A DNA stretch of 64,000 nt from Alphaproteobacteria bacterium (GCA_024743215.1 JANSWZ010000006.1:1-64000), one strand, 5' to 3'. Shown: positions 37,621 through 47,020, counted from the first letter of the stretch. Notes: a model not told the origin generated them from the sequence alone. Made by a program: numbers and translations.

Positions 37621-38670
37621 CTACTGAAGCAGAACGCGTTCCACCTCAAACCCGTACTCACGAAACAAGGCAACCAAACCCTCTTTGCCCGGCAAATGCA
37701 GCGCTCCGACCGCAATGAAAGCCCCGCCCTTCGATAAATGGGGCAAAGAACGTTCGGCCATGCGCCGGTTGCGATCAACGATCATGCTTTTTTCAAAACC
37801 CGCTGGGATATCAGCCAGCGGCGCGAACGGCATCTCGATTCGCTCGAGTGCCAACATCTGATCCATGCGTTCCGCATCATAAAGCGCAACCAGTGTCGCA
37901 GCAAAATCTTCGATTTGATCTTCATGCAAAACCAAAGTCTCCAGCATTGAAATCCCTTCAGCCAATGGAATGCTGGTAATCGCTTCCATCTGCTCGGCAA
38001 AGGATTCAAGGCCCCCTGTGGGAATACCGGCCGCTTCCGCTGCGCTGGCTATGCGCACATCAACCGTATTGTTCATGCCCCCGGCGCTTTCCAGCATTCC
38101 CGGCAATTCACAGGACGGAATGGAAATCAGCGCCGTGACGACAAAGGGCCGAAAGCCAATCAGCGCAAAGGGCGGCAGCCCCATCTCCGTCATCAAACGC
38201 TCCAGATTGCCATAGGCCTGCGGGCTCATGAAATCTTTCAACGTCTTGCCATTGCCCAGAAACAGGTTTCCCATCTGCAGCACCGATTGTTCTGCAACAA
38301 TCGTTTCATTGGCAATATCAGGAATTTCCGTGACAACCAGCTGCGACTGCAGCACCAGATCGAGAACCGTCGGCGAAATCTCCGGAACACTCAGTTCAGA
38401 CAGATGGATTGTACCGAACAGATATGATGTTTTGCCGTCTGGTGCAGTGATCCGCCACAACAATCCCTCCCCATTGGGAATGGCCCGCGCTTCGCGCTCC
38501 AGATTGGCATAGACCTCCGGATAATCCGCTTCCAGCTGGCTCACAATACTTGTACCGGTGCAGCTTGGATGTGCCGGATTGGCAGTTGCAACAGTCGTTC
38601 CAAATGCCAGAAGCAAGCCTGTAAGGCCAAGCACGCAGCCAAGAAATCCCATGCGCCAGATTGCGGTCAC
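37621..38670 (-). CDS. TraB/GumN family secreted protein
   Basis: Protein of 349 aa with an N-terminal signal peptide (FLGCVLGLTGLLLAFGTTVA). The TraB/GumN fold motifs are present: TSYLFGTIHLSELSVPEI, with the GTIH metal-type motif, and GGAFIAVGALHLPGKEGLV near the C-terminus. Some relatives act as metalloproteases (TIKI) or in pheromone shutdown and polysaccharide clusters; the substrate here is unknown. The start is GTG at 38670, with GGAG seven bases before it. The DUF1737 gene ends 10 bp upstream on the same strand. Confidence 0.88.
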   Translation of the reverse strand: MTAIWRMGFLGCVLGLTGLLLAFGTTVATANPAHPSCTGTSIVSQLEADYPEVYANLEREARAIPNGEGLLWRITAPDGKTSYLFGTIHLSELSVPEISPTVLDLVLQSQLVVTEIPDIANETIVAEQSVLQMGNLFLGNGKTLKDFMSPQAYGNLERLMTEMGLPPFALIGFRPFVVTALISIPSCELPGMLESAGGMNNTVDVRIASAAEAAGIPTGGLESFAEQMEAITSIPLAEGISMLETLVLHEDQIEDFAATLVALYDAERMDQMLALERIEMPFAPLADIPAGFEKSMIVDRNRRMAERSLPHLSKGGAFIAVGALHLPGKEGLVALFREYGFEVERVLLQ

Positions 38671-38680
38671 AACAATTCTC

Positions 38681-38884
38681 CTAATAGTCAGACAAGGTTA
38701 TATCGTCAGAATAAGTGCCTTCGGTCTCTTTCCAGACCGCCTGTCCGCACATCATGGAACCACTTTCAGGATTATGCGTCAGCGTCGGGCTGCCATGCAG
38801 GTTCCAACCGGCACTTAAGGCCTTGGAGACGCGTTTGCAAAATGACGAATCATCCGGACCTGTAAGATATCGATAGAGTTTCAT
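38681..38884 (-). CDS. DUF1737 small protein
   Basis: Protein of 67 aa, mainly found in Alphaproteobacteria, function unknown. The whole family pattern is visible: MKLYRYLTGPDDSSFCKRVS, ALSAGWNLHGSPTLTHNP and MMCGQAVWKE. It lies between the CitE-like gene and the TraB-like gene on the same strand with short gaps (27 and 10 bp), and is probably part of that transcript. Confidence 0.9.
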   Translation of the reverse strand: MKLYRYLTGPDDSSFCKRVSKALSAGWNLHGSPTLTHNPESGSMMCGQAVWKETEGTYSDDITLSDY

Positions 38885-38911
38885 AATGTTTCCCGTTTCA
38901 GTGTGTCCTGC

Positions 38912-39802
38912 TTATTGAGTGGCATCTGCAAGACCTGCTTTCACCAGCACGCGCTGCGCAGCTTTGAGATGCAGAAATTCAACCATTTTGTTGTTCACCG
39001 TCAGAACGGCTTTGCCGGCATTGGACGGATCAGCAAATGCTGCGCAAATGGCTTTCGCCTCCAGCACATCTGCCTTGGCTGGGGTAAAGGCCGCCATACA
39101 GGCCGCAATCTGACCCGGATGGATCAGGCTTTTGCCATCAAGGCCAAGTGCCGCGCCCTGTTCACATTCCGTCTGAAATCCGTCCATATCCTTCAAATCT
39201 GTATAAACGCCATCCACCAATGCCAATCCATAGGCGCGGCACGCTGCAAGGCATTGCATGATCCACGGAATATAGGCTGCCCGTCCCGGCACCAAAGGCG
39301 TACCGGTTTGAAGCGCAAGGTCATTTGTACCCAGCATCAGCGCTTCCAGTCTTGGGTCAGCCGAAGCGGCCATTGCGGCAATCTCGCCAATATTCATCAG
39401 CGCCAGCGGACTTTCAATCATACCCCACAACCGAATGGAGGCTGGCGCATCACTCGCTTCAAAGGCACTCAGCGCAGTCTCGATGTCAGCGGCCTTGTCA
39501 ACTTTAGGCAACACAATGCCATCTGGCATCATTGCCAGAACAGCCAGAAAATCTTCCGCTCCCCATGGCGTATCAAGCGGGTTGATGCGCACCAGAATGC
39601 GGCCCTTTGGACGCTCCCCTGCCAGCGCCGCACGCAAGGCTTCTCTGGCATCAGCCTTGTCAGCACTGGTAACTGAGTCCTCCAGATCAAAAATGACACA
39701 ATCAGCTCCCAACATGTCAGGACTGCCCAGCACTTTTGCAACGGCGCGATGATTGTCGGCCGGGACATACAATATGCTACGATATGCGTTGTGTTTATTC
39801 AT
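38912..39802 (-). CDS. CitE-like CoA ester lyase (HpcH/HpaI aldolase family)
   Basis: Protein of 296 aa with the CitE/malyl-CoA lyase barrel. It has RSILYVPADNHRAVAKVLGS at the N-terminus (CoA contact), VIFDLEDSVTSADK (metal-binding acidic residues), RILVRINPLDTPWG (active-site Arg) and LMLGTNDLALQTG. Stand-alone homologues act on beta-methylmalyl-CoA, malyl-CoA or citramalyl-CoA, or as (3S)-malyl-CoA thioesterases; no citrate lyase alpha or gamma subunit is nearby, so it is not citrate lyase proper. It is divergent from the FAD oxidoreductase at 39936. Confidence 0.9.
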   Translation of the reverse strand: MNKHNAYRSILYVPADNHRAVAKVLGSPDMLGADCVIFDLEDSVTSADKADAREALRAALAGERPKGRILVRINPLDTPWGAEDFLAVLAMMPDGIVLPKVDKAADIETALSAFEASDAPASIRLWGMIESPLALMNIGEIAAMAASADPRLEALMLGTNDLALQTGTPLVPGRAAYIPWIMQCLAACRAYGLALVDGVYTDLKDMDGFQTECEQGAALGLDGKSLIHPGQIAACMAAFTPAKADVLEAKAICAAFADPSNAGKAVLTVNNKMVEFLHLKAAQRVLVKAGLADATQ

Positions 39803-39935
39803 GAGATTTCCAGATAATTGAGCACCTTCTTATCACCCACAAACTGGCTCCTGTCAGTAGTCTTTTCATGGCTTTCACCCTGTGAACCTGTTACAGCAGC
39901 GATTATATGCCCGGTGAAAAAACCAGCGGTTCCCA

Positions 39936-41102
39936 GTGCAAAACACATTTGATGTCATCATTATCGGAAGCGGCATTGTCGGCGTATCAACCGCGTGGCA
40001 TTTGCGGGGAATTGGCTTTGCCGGCACGATTGCCATCGTGGAACGCGATCCCAGCTTCAGCCATTCATCCACATCTCAGGCAATCGGCGGAATCTGGCAG
40101 CAATTCTCTCTCAAAGAAAACGTACAAATGTCCCTCTATGGCGCAAAATTCCTCAAGGAGTTCGCCAAGGAGCAGAAAATCGATCTGGATTTTCAGGAGC
40201 ATGGCTACCTGTTTCTGGCCGATGATGCAGCTCAGGGCACTTTGGAAAGAAACGTCGAGCAACAACGCAAGCTGAAAGCTGACATCGCGCTCTTGACCCC
40301 CGCCCTACTGGAACAGCACTTCCCCTGGCTCAACACGGACGGACTGGCAACTGGCGCTTTGGGCCTGTCCAATGAGGGCTGGTTTGACGCCCACCAGCTT
40401 CACAGTTCCATGCGCAGCGCAGTTCGCGACTGGGACGTGCCATTAATCAAGGGATCGGTCACCGAAATCGAACATACCGACACGGAAATCCGCTCGGTGA
40501 TGCTGGATAATGGGCGGCGGCTGAAATGCGGTCACCTTGTCAATGCGACCGGCCCCAACGCCGGAATTCTGACGCGTATGGCCCGGATTCGTCTGCCCAT
40601 CGAACCAAGAAAACGTAGCATCTTCATGGTCCATGGCGAATCTGCACCAGCCGAAATGCCCGTGCTTGTTGACCCAAATGGTGTGTTTCTGCGCCCGGAT
40701 GGCCCCTTCCATATTTGCGGCGTCGCGCCGGACAAAACTGATGACCGCCGCAGCAGCGCATCAGACATAGAGCCGGATCCAGACCTGTTTAATGATATCA
40801 TCAAGCCAGCACTTGCGGCGCGCTTGCCCGGTGTAAAAGAATTCAAGATCATCAGGTCCTGGGCTGGCCATTACGACTACAACAATTTTGATCAGATCGC
40901 TGTTCTGGGACCTCATACCCGTCTTGAGAATTTCTATTTTGCCAATGGTTTTTCCGGCATTGGCCTGCAACAGGGCCCGGCGGCCGGGCGCGCCGTCGCC
41001 GAACTCATTCTCCATGGCGCCTATCAGACCCTCGATCTGTCCCGTCTTGGTTTCGAACGCATTGTTGAAAACCAGCCGCTTGAAGAAGAAAACCTGATTT
41101 AG
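39936..41102 (+). CDS. FAD-dependent oxidoreductase (DAO/glycine oxidase family)
   Basis: Protein of 388 aa with an N-terminal dinucleotide fold (VIIIGSGIVGVSTAWHLRGI), a DAO-type substrate domain, and the C-terminal FAD motif FYFANGFSGIGLQQGPAAGR. This family oxidises amino acids, N-methylated amino acids or hydroxyacids. The overall pattern, including SQAIGGIWQQFS near residue 48, recalls FOXRED1-like and sarcosine-oxidase-like members. GTG at 39936 is the likely start, though its ribosome binding site is poor. Two PLP-linked genes follow on the same strand, so amino-acid turnover is a fair guess. Confidence 0.88.
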   Translation: MQNTFDVIIIGSGIVGVSTAWHLRGIGFAGTIAIVERDPSFSHSSTSQAIGGIWQQFSLKENVQMSLYGAKFLKEFAKEQKIDLDFQEHGYLFLADDAAQGTLERNVEQQRKLKADIALLTPALLEQHFPWLNTDGLATGALGLSNEGWFDAHQLHSSMRSAVRDWDVPLIKGSVTEIEHTDTEIRSVMLDNGRRLKCGHLVNATGPNAGILTRMARIRLPIEPRKRSIFMVHGESAPAEMPVLVDPNGVFLRPDGPFHICGVAPDKTDDRRSSASDIEPDPDLFNDIIKPALAARLPGVKEFKIIRSWAGHYDYNNFDQIAVLGPHTRLENFYFANGFSGIGLQQGPAAGRAVAELILHGAYQTLDLSRLGFERIVENQPLEEENLI

Positions 41103-41199
41103 CCGGCTGGTGAATTCGATCCTCTGCCAAGTTGACTAACGCGGCCAACGGGCTGATATGGATGGCTACTTGGTTCAACAGCACTGAAATGCGCTTAAG

Positions 41200-42156
41200 A
41201 TGCAGCCTTCAAACTCGGGCGCCACCCGCCCGCCAATTATTGTTCTGTCCAGCCTGGTGGCTGATGGTTCTGTGGGTGGACGGCTGGCCTGTTTTGCGCT
41301 GGAAAGGCTGGGGTTTCCAGTCTGGTTCGTGCCAACAGCCACCCTGCCCCGCCATCCCGGTCGCAGCCCATCAGTCCGTACAGATACGTCCGCAGAATTT
41401 CTGCAAGGCTGCCTGGCTGATCTGTCTGAGCTGGCAAAGGCGCAGCCGATCGCTGCAATCCTGACTGGATATATGGGAGATGCTCAGCAGATAGACATCA
41501 TCGCCGACGCCATATCCAATCTCAAAGCCACCCATCCGGACCTGCTTTATCTGTGCGATCCCGTATTGGGGGATGGCGAGCAATTATATGTCGCTGAGGA
41601 GACCGCGAACGCAATGCGCGACAAGCTCTGGCCGCTATGCGATGTCGCGACACCCAACAGTTTTGAACTGTGCTGGCTGGAAAGCGCCGTTGATCAATTG
41701 GTGACAACCGCGCCAGCTCTGGCTGATCTTTCAAGAACAGCATCGCCGCAGCGCATCGCGGTCACCAGCGTTGCCGGACTGATGAAAGGGCATATTGGCA
41801 ATCTGTTAGCCACGCCCGACACGCCAGCAATTCTATTTGAGCATTTGGCCATGCCGCACGCGCCACACGGCACCGGGGATTTGTTTGCGGCCCTCTTGCT
41901 GGGTCATTACCTCCTATCTGGCAATTGGGAAAAGGCGACAGAACGGGCAAGCTCCGCGCTGTTTGAATTGACCGCCAGAGCGGCAAAGTCAGGCCTTCAC
42001 GATTTGCCGCTGATTGCAGAGCAAGTGTCGCTGGAGCGCCCCATGGCCTCAGTGTCCAAGCGACAGATCACAACGGCCCAAACAGGAAGCAAAACCGGAC
42101 AGCAAGCTGGAAAGAAGGGCAAACGACCAGTATTGAAACCCAGCCCTCTTTCGTAA
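41200..42156 (+). CDS. Pyridoxal kinase-like protein (PdxY/PdxK, ribokinase fold)
   Basis: Predicted kinase of 318 aa making pyridoxal 5'-phosphate. The PdxY-type start is visible (VLSSLVADGSVGGRLACFAL, then FVPTATLPRHPG), followed by CDPVLGDGEQLYVAEE and the C-terminal HGTGDLFAALLLGHYL, which holds the catalytic Asp and anion hole. Some PdxY positions differ (AGNSA-type loops read ADGSVGG). The C-terminal ~40 residues are basic and low in complexity (SKTGQQAGKKGKRP), not usual in the family. The next gene, 31 bp on, encodes a PLP-dependent enzyme, so the kinase may supply its cofactor. Confidence 0.85.
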   Translation: MQPSNSGATRPPIIVLSSLVADGSVGGRLACFALERLGFPVWFVPTATLPRHPGRSPSVRTDTSAEFLQGCLADLSELAKAQPIAAILTGYMGDAQQIDIIADAISNLKATHPDLLYLCDPVLGDGEQLYVAEETANAMRDKLWPLCDVATPNSFELCWLESAVDQLVTTAPALADLSRTASPQRIAVTSVAGLMKGHIGNLLATPDTPAILFEHLAMPHAPHGTGDLFAALLLGHYLLSGNWEKATERASSALFELTARAAKSGLHDLPLIAEQVSLERPMASVSKRQITTAQTGSKTGQQAGKKGKRPVLKPSPLS

Positions 42157-42187
42157 ACAGGTCCGCTCTCATAAATCAGGAACCCTC

Positions 42188-43111
42188 ATGCTAAGCAAAA
42201 GCGCTATCGAAGACGCCCACGCGCGCATCGCGCCCCATATTCGCAGAACACCTGTGATGGACAGTAATGGCGACTTTTGCGATCATGACACGCACCTGTC
42301 CCTCAAGCTGGAACTGTTTCAGCACACAGGTTCTTTCAAACCGCGTGGCGCATTCAATAATCTGCTCACCAGGCCCGTTCCACAGGCGGGCATCGCAGCA
42401 GCGTCCGGTGGCAATCATGGGGCAGCCGTAGCCTTTGCCGCAGCGCGGCTTGGTCACAAAGCCAAAATCTTCGTGCCGGAAATATCCAGCCAGGCCAAAC
42501 AGGCAAAAATCCGTGAAGCCGGTGCAGATCTGGTCGTGGAAGGGGCGCTCTATGCCGATGCCCTTGCCCTGTGCAACACCTATCAACAACAAACCGGCGC
42601 AATGACAATCCACGCTTACGATGCTGAAGAAACTATTGCCGGACAAGGAACGCTTGCCCTCGAGTGGTTGCAGCAATCAGGTCCGCTGGACACATTATTG
42701 GTGGCAGCCGGTGGTGGTGGTCTTATCGCGGGCATTTTACTGGCATGTCAGGATGTGTGTCGGGTGGTCTCCGTAGAACCAGAAGGTTCCTGCTGTCTTG
42801 CGCAGGCACTGCAGGCAGGGCGACCCGTTAATGTGGACGTTGATTCAATCGCAGCGGACAGTCTTGGCGCGCAATCATTGGGCAAATTGTCCTTTGAGAT
42901 TTGCCAAAAACACCTTCACCGCGCAATCACCGTACCTGACAGCGCTATTCTCGAAACTCAAAAAGCCATCTGGCAAAAGCTGCAAATCATCACCGAACCG
43001 GGTGGAGCTACGGCACTGTCCGCGCTCGTCCACGGCGCTTATATACCCGAACCGGGAGAGCGAATTGGCGTTTTACTATGCGGTGCCAACGCCGAATCTG
43101 GTGTTTTTTGA
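42188..43111 (+). CDS. PLP-dependent threonine/serine dehydratase-like enzyme
   Basis: Fold-type II PLP enzyme of 307 aa. The Schiff-base lysine is in HTGSFKPRGAFNNL at about residue 47, SGGNHGAAVAFAAARLG binds substrate, and VAAGGGGLIAGI holds the cofactor phosphate. There is no C-terminal ACT domain, as in catabolic threonine dehydratases, serine racemases and hydroxyaspartate or ectoine-utilisation (EutB) dehydratases, so the exact substrate is open. It lies directly after the pyridoxal-kinase-like gene. Confidence 0.9.
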   Translation: MLSKSAIEDAHARIAPHIRRTPVMDSNGDFCDHDTHLSLKLELFQHTGSFKPRGAFNNLLTRPVPQAGIAAASGGNHGAAVAFAAARLGHKAKIFVPEISSQAKQAKIREAGADLVVEGALYADALALCNTYQQQTGAMTIHAYDAEETIAGQGTLALEWLQQSGPLDTLLVAAGGGGLIAGILLACQDVCRVVSVEPEGSCCLAQALQAGRPVNVDVDSIAADSLGAQSLGKLSFEICQKHLHRAITVPDSAILETQKAIWQKLQIITEPGGATALSALVHGAYIPEPGERIGVLLCGANAESGVF

Positions 43112-43507
43112 CCATAATTCCCCCAAAACCGCCTTTTCTGGCAAAAGAGTCTTGAAAATATTGCCTTTCAGAGCCTATTTTAAGGAAGCGCTTGGGTTAG
43201 GCCCTGCGCGAAGGTAAGTAGCCGTTCACTCAGACGAACTCTCAGATGAGATTGTATGATCGTTGACCGTGTGGCCGTTATCGGAAACTTCTTCACCATG
43301 AAAGCCTGTGCTTTGATGTGGTTGGTTCGTTTGGGCCGACGCAAAAATGCCGGTTTAGCCCGTGAATTTGGGCTATGACATGAGGAAGACCTATTCGGCA
43401 TCGGGTGCATTAATTTTTAAAGGATAAAAACCCTGACCACGCCATTGCAGGCTTCGTCCTCCGACACAGCGCCACAAAAGGGTGCAAATGTGCAGCCAGC
43501 ACATACG
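43112..43507. other. 396-bp gap before rsfS; nadD absent
   Basis: No gene is supported. In many Alphaproteobacteria nadD lies directly upstream of rsfS; here it is absent. An AGCCC/GGGCT hairpin at 43357-43375 could end a transcript from upstream. The rsfS promoter should lie in the last part, where I see no clear boxes. Confidence 0.4.
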
Positions 43508-43891
43508 ATGTCAGAGGCAGCGGCTGAAACCGAATTTTCTTCGGAAGAAGCCCTTAAAATAGTTCTCGCCAGCCTGGATGATTCCAAGGCGGAGGAGACA
43601 CTTCCCATCGACATCAGCGGAAAATCTCCACTGTTCGACCATATTGTTGTAACCACCGGACGCTCACATCGTCACGTCAATGCGATTGCCGACCATCTTT
43701 TGCGCGATGTGAAAACAGCCGGTCTTGGCCGTGCGTCAGTTGAAGGCTTGCCAGCTTGCGATTGGGTGCTGGTCGATACGGGCGATGTTGTTGTTCATAT
43801 TTTCCGCCCTGAAGTGCGCGAGTTTTACAATATCGAGAAAATCTGGCGCGCCCAGGAAGACGATATGAAACCGGCTCCAGCGAACGCCTGA
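43508..43891 (+). CDS. rsfS: Ribosomal silencing factor RsfS
   Basis: Binds ribosomal protein uL14 and blocks subunit joining in stationary phase. It is 127 aa from the ATG at 43508. The family core is clear: ALKIVLASLDDSKAEETLPI, DHIVVTTGRSHRHVNAIADH, and DWVLVDTGDVVVHIFRPEVR with REFYNIEKIW. The frame is open further upstream (TTG at 43445, GTG at 43490), and none of the candidates has a good ribosome binding site, so the exact start is unsure. rlmH follows after 18 bp. Confidence 0.93.
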   Translation: MSEAAAETEFSSEEALKIVLASLDDSKAEETLPIDISGKSPLFDHIVVTTGRSHRHVNAIADHLLRDVKTAGLGRASVEGLPACDWVLVDTGDVVVHIFRPEVREFYNIEKIWRAQEDDMKPAPANA

Positions 43892-43909
43892 GCGAGTGAA
43901 CCTGAGCCA

Positions 43910-44392
43910 GTGAAACTGACAATTGCCGCAATCGGGCGGATGAAACGTGGTGCCGAACAGGATTTGTGCGCGCGCTATGCTGATCGCGCCGACAAGGCAG
44001 GCCGTGCGCTCAGCCTTGGTCCATTGCGCATTGTCGAATTCAATGAATCGCGCGCGTCGCGATCGGCCGAACGCAAAGCCCAGGAAGCCGACATGCTCTT
44101 GGGTGCCGCACCGCCTGGCGCAGCGAAATTTGTGTTTGATGAACACGGCACCGCACACACCAGCCGCAGCTTCACAAACCTTCTGGCAGAAGAACGCGAT
44201 AATGGCTGCGCCGAAGCCTGGTTCTTCATTGGCGGCGCCGATGGCCATGGCAATGCTTTGCTGGACGCTGCGACCAAAAAAATATCGCTGGGCAAGATGA
44301 CCTACCCCCACCAGATTGCACGATGCCTGCTGGCGGAACAGATTTATCGGGCCATCACCATTCTGTCCGGGCATCCCTATCATCGTGACTAG
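43910..44392 (+). CDS. rlmH: 23S rRNA pseudouridine-1915 N3-methyltransferase RlmH
   Basis: SPOUT-class methyltransferase that modifies helix 69 of 23S rRNA on whole ribosomes. It is 160 aa with a GTG start (KLTIAAIGRMKRGAEQDL). The SAM-binding trefoil knot motifs AWFFIGGADGHG and SLGKMTYPHQIARCLLAEQI, and the C-terminal GHPYHRD, are all intact. It pairs with rsfS, as is common. Confidence 0.97.
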   Translation: MKLTIAAIGRMKRGAEQDLCARYADRADKAGRALSLGPLRIVEFNESRASRSAERKAQEADMLLGAAPPGAAKFVFDEHGTAHTSRSFTNLLAEERDNGCAEAWFFIGGADGHGNALLDAATKKISLGKMTYPHQIARCLLAEQIYRAITILSGHPYHRD

Positions 44393-44437
44393 AGTGGGAA
44401 GCTTGAAAGCCATTCTGTTTTTGATACAAGGATAGCC

Positions 44438-45673
44438 ATGATCCGCACCCTCTTATGTCTTCTTTTGCTCGTCACCTCTGGACAGGTCTTCGCTCAGGAT
44501 CGCGGTGCTATCGAGCGGCAGTTCCAAAATTGGCTGAAAGAGACAATTTTACCGCAGGCGCGGTCCGTCGGTGTGTCACAGCGCACATTCAATGCCGCTT
44601 TTTCCGGCGTGACCCTGAATTGGGACCTTCCGGACCTTGTGCCGCCGGGCACCAAGCCCAAAGTTCCAAAGCGCCAGCGTCAAGCTGAATTCAGTTCACC
44701 GGGAAAGTATTTCAGACGCGGCAGCATTGATGGCGCCACCTCGGTTGGCCGACAGATGGCCTCACGCCACGCAAAAATACTTGCTACGGTGGAACGGCAA
44801 ACAGGCGTACCAGGACGCATCATTCTGGCCATCTGGGGACGCGAAAGCGGTTATGGTCGGGCTTCCATCCCCCACAATGTGTTCAAAGTTCTGGGCACGA
44901 AAGCCTTCATGAGTACAAGAGCGCCCTATTTCACCCGCGAATTGATTGCAGCTCTGCAGATCGCAGAAGCAGGTCATGCACCAGAGCGCACTATGAAAAG
45001 CAGTTGGGCTGGCGCCCTTGGACAACCGCAATTCATGCCATCCAGCTTCTTGAAATATGCCGCTGATGGCAATGGCGATGGCCGCGCTGACATCTGGAAC
45101 TCTGAAGCTGACACCATAGCATCCATCGGAACCTACCTTGCCCTACATGGCTGGGTCGGCGGGCGCGATTGGGGATTTGAAGTGGACCTGCCACGGTCTG
45201 TTTCCTGCACCCTGGAAGGCCCGGATCAGGGTCGTTCCATCGCCGCATGGGAAGCCATGGGAATCAAACGCGTGTCCGGGCGCCCATTCCCGGATCATGA
45301 AAAACGGGGCGAAGGCTATCTGCTTCTGCCGGCAGGCCGAAACGGACCAGCCTTCATTGCCACACCAAATTTCTTTGTCCTGAAGGAATATAACAAGAGC
45401 GATTTATACGCGCTGTTTGTGGGTCACGTGGGTGACCGCATCCAGTATGGCGTTGGTGATTTTGCCGCACGCTGGGGCGCTGTCGGCGGACTGTTGCGCT
45501 CCGACGTGGCAACCATGCAGCGTGCCTTGGAATCCAAAGGCCATGATGTTGGTGGTGCCGACGGGCTGGCCGGGTTCAAAACCCGCCGCTCCATAGGCCG
45601 CTGGCAAGAAGCAACAGGACAGGCCTCAACCTGTTTCCCGGAAGCCAATATGAAGGCAGCGCTGACCCGCTGA
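44438..45673 (+). CDS. MltB-type lytic murein transglycosylase
   Basis: Periplasmic enzyme of 411 aa that cleaves glycan strands of peptidoglycan. It has a signal peptide (MIRTLLCLLLLVTSGQVFAQ), an SLT-2 domain with the catalytic glutamate in IWGRESGYGR (about residue 135), the supporting SSWAGALGQPQFMPSSFLKY, and a C-terminal peptidoglycan-binding domain (VATMQRALESKGHDVGGADG). AAGGA stands five bases before the ATG. It follows rlmH by 45 bp and could be cotranscribed. Confidence 0.94.
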   Translation: MIRTLLCLLLLVTSGQVFAQDRGAIERQFQNWLKETILPQARSVGVSQRTFNAAFSGVTLNWDLPDLVPPGTKPKVPKRQRQAEFSSPGKYFRRGSIDGATSVGRQMASRHAKILATVERQTGVPGRIILAIWGRESGYGRASIPHNVFKVLGTKAFMSTRAPYFTRELIAALQIAEAGHAPERTMKSSWAGALGQPQFMPSSFLKYAADGNGDGRADIWNSEADTIASIGTYLALHGWVGGRDWGFEVDLPRSVSCTLEGPDQGRSIAAWEAMGIKRVSGRPFPDHEKRGEGYLLLPAGRNGPAFIATPNFFVLKEYNKSDLYALFVGHVGDRIQYGVGDFAARWGAVGGLLRSDVATMQRALESKGHDVGGADGLAGFKTRRSIGRWQEATGQASTCFPEANMKAALTR

Positions 45674-45723
45674 CAATCCAACAGGCAAGTTGGTTGGAGC
45701 ATCACCGATGATGGAACACTGAA

Positions 45724-46236
45724 ATGGTCAGATTTGTTGCTTTTTTGCGGGCCGTGAATGTTGGTGGAACCGGAAAACTTCCAATGAACGATCTCGTTCA
45801 ACTGTGCATAGACGCAGGATTTGAGGATGTTCAGACCTATGTCGCAAGCGGCAATGTTGTGTTTGCTTCCGATCTGCAAAAAGATCAGGCAAAGACCGCA
45901 CTTGAAGCCAGCCTTGAGGCTTATGCAGGTCGGCCTGTCCCTGTTTTCATAAGAACCGGCCTTGAATTGAGCCGCATTCTGGACGCAAATCCCTTCCCCG
46001 ATAAGCCGGGAAATCGCACGATGGTCGTTTTTCTGGATGGCACACCACCAAAAGAAACGCTTGAGCAGGCAACCGGGTTGAAAACTGAAGAGGTGCGCTT
46101 GGGCAAGCGCGAGCTTTACATCCATTATGGCGAAGGCATGGGGCAATCAAAGTTGAAGATTCCAGCAGCCCAATCCGGAACGGCCCGAAACATGAACACC
46201 GTGTCAAAGCTGGTCAAAATGGCATTGAAGAATTGA
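45724..46236 (+). CDS. DUF1697 family protein
   Basis: Protein of 170 aa of unknown function. The family pattern is clear: FVAFLRAVNVGGTGKLPMND, FEDVQTYVASGNVVFAS, and the C-terminal GTARNMNTVSKLVKM. It follows the transglycosylase gene by 50 bp with a small CCAAC/GTTGG hairpin between them (45678-45694). Confidence 0.9.
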   Translation: MVRFVAFLRAVNVGGTGKLPMNDLVQLCIDAGFEDVQTYVASGNVVFASDLQKDQAKTALEASLEAYAGRPVPVFIRTGLELSRILDANPFPDKPGNRTMVVFLDGTPPKETLEQATGLKTEEVRLGKRELYIHYGEGMGQSKLKIPAAQSGTARNMNTVSKLVKMALKN

Positions 46237-46360
46237 ATTCTGATCTTGCCGCGAATACCAAATCGATAAGTATGATGATTCGCAGCGGTCGAGCCTCACA
46301 GCGACAGTGGAATTTCTGTTGTGAAGAAATTGGTACTTTTCTAGCCTGTGTCCTTAGCCG

Positions 46361-47020
46361 CTAAAACTTCAGTGCATCGGCCAGCGAAACAGGCTTTTCG
46401 TCTTTGACCGTCAGATCCAGCCCTGAATGAAGGTCGACAATGTGACTGCGCATGATTTCTTCCGCGGCCTGCCTGTCCCCATCCGTGAACGCATCCATCA
46501 ACGCATTGTGAGAATGGCTTTCACAAGTGGTGTCGGGCCGCTTCCAGTAAAGGGCAATAATGAGCGATGATCGCTTGACCAGAGACTGAACAAAATCCGT
46601 GAAAACATCATGTGCAGCGATACGCGCAATCTCCACATGAAACTTTCCGGACAGGGCCAATGCAGTACCCTTGTCACCAGCAGCCATCGCAGCATGTTCT
46701 GCTGCAATGTGATCTTTAAGCTTCGCCAGATTCAATGCTTCAATCCTGGACGCCGCCATTCCGGCCACCCGTGGCTCAATCAGGGCTCTGGCTTCGAAAA
46801 CTTCATTGGCCTCCCGGATCGATGGACTGGCTATAAATGCACCGCGATTCTTTTCGATGGTGACAAGCTGTGAATGTGCCAAAGACTGCAGCGCCGAGCG
46901 AACAATGGTTCGACTGACCCCATAAACCTGGCCGACTTCATCCTCCGGCAAGCGTGTGCCAGGTAAGAGGCGGTGCTCAAAAATCGCCTGTTGCAGACCG
47001 TCTATTATTCTGTTCGCCAT
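46361..47020 (-). CDS. GntR-family regulator, FCD subfamily
   Basis: Repressor-type regulator of 219 aa. The N-terminal winged helix (AIFEHRLLPGTRLPEDEVGQ, then YGVSRTIVRSALQSLAHSQL) is followed by a helical FCD ligand domain with metal-type histidines in SGKFHVEIARIAAHD and ESHSHNALMDAF. Members of this group respond to small carboxylates or amino acids. The ATG at 47020 fits the family N-terminus; in-frame ATGs at 47125 and 47152 are alternatives that would add 35 or 44 unusual residues. It is divergent from the ABC transporter operon and probably controls it. Confidence 0.9.
   Translation of the reverse strand: MANRIIDGLQQAIFEHRLLPGTRLPEDEVGQVYGVSRTIVRSALQSLAHSQLVTIEKNRGAFIASPSIREANEVFEARALIEPRVAGMAASRIEALNLAKLKDHIAAEHAAMAAGDKGTALALSGKFHVEIARIAAHDVFTDFVQSLVKRSSLIIALYWKRPDTTCESHSHNALMDAFTDGDRQAAEEIMRSHIVDLHSGLDLTVKDEKPVSLADALKF

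Noticed and set aside
38912-39802. Citrate lyase beta subunit
   Set aside because: No alpha or gamma subunit or CitG/CitX genes nearby; a stand-alone CitE-like lyase fits better.
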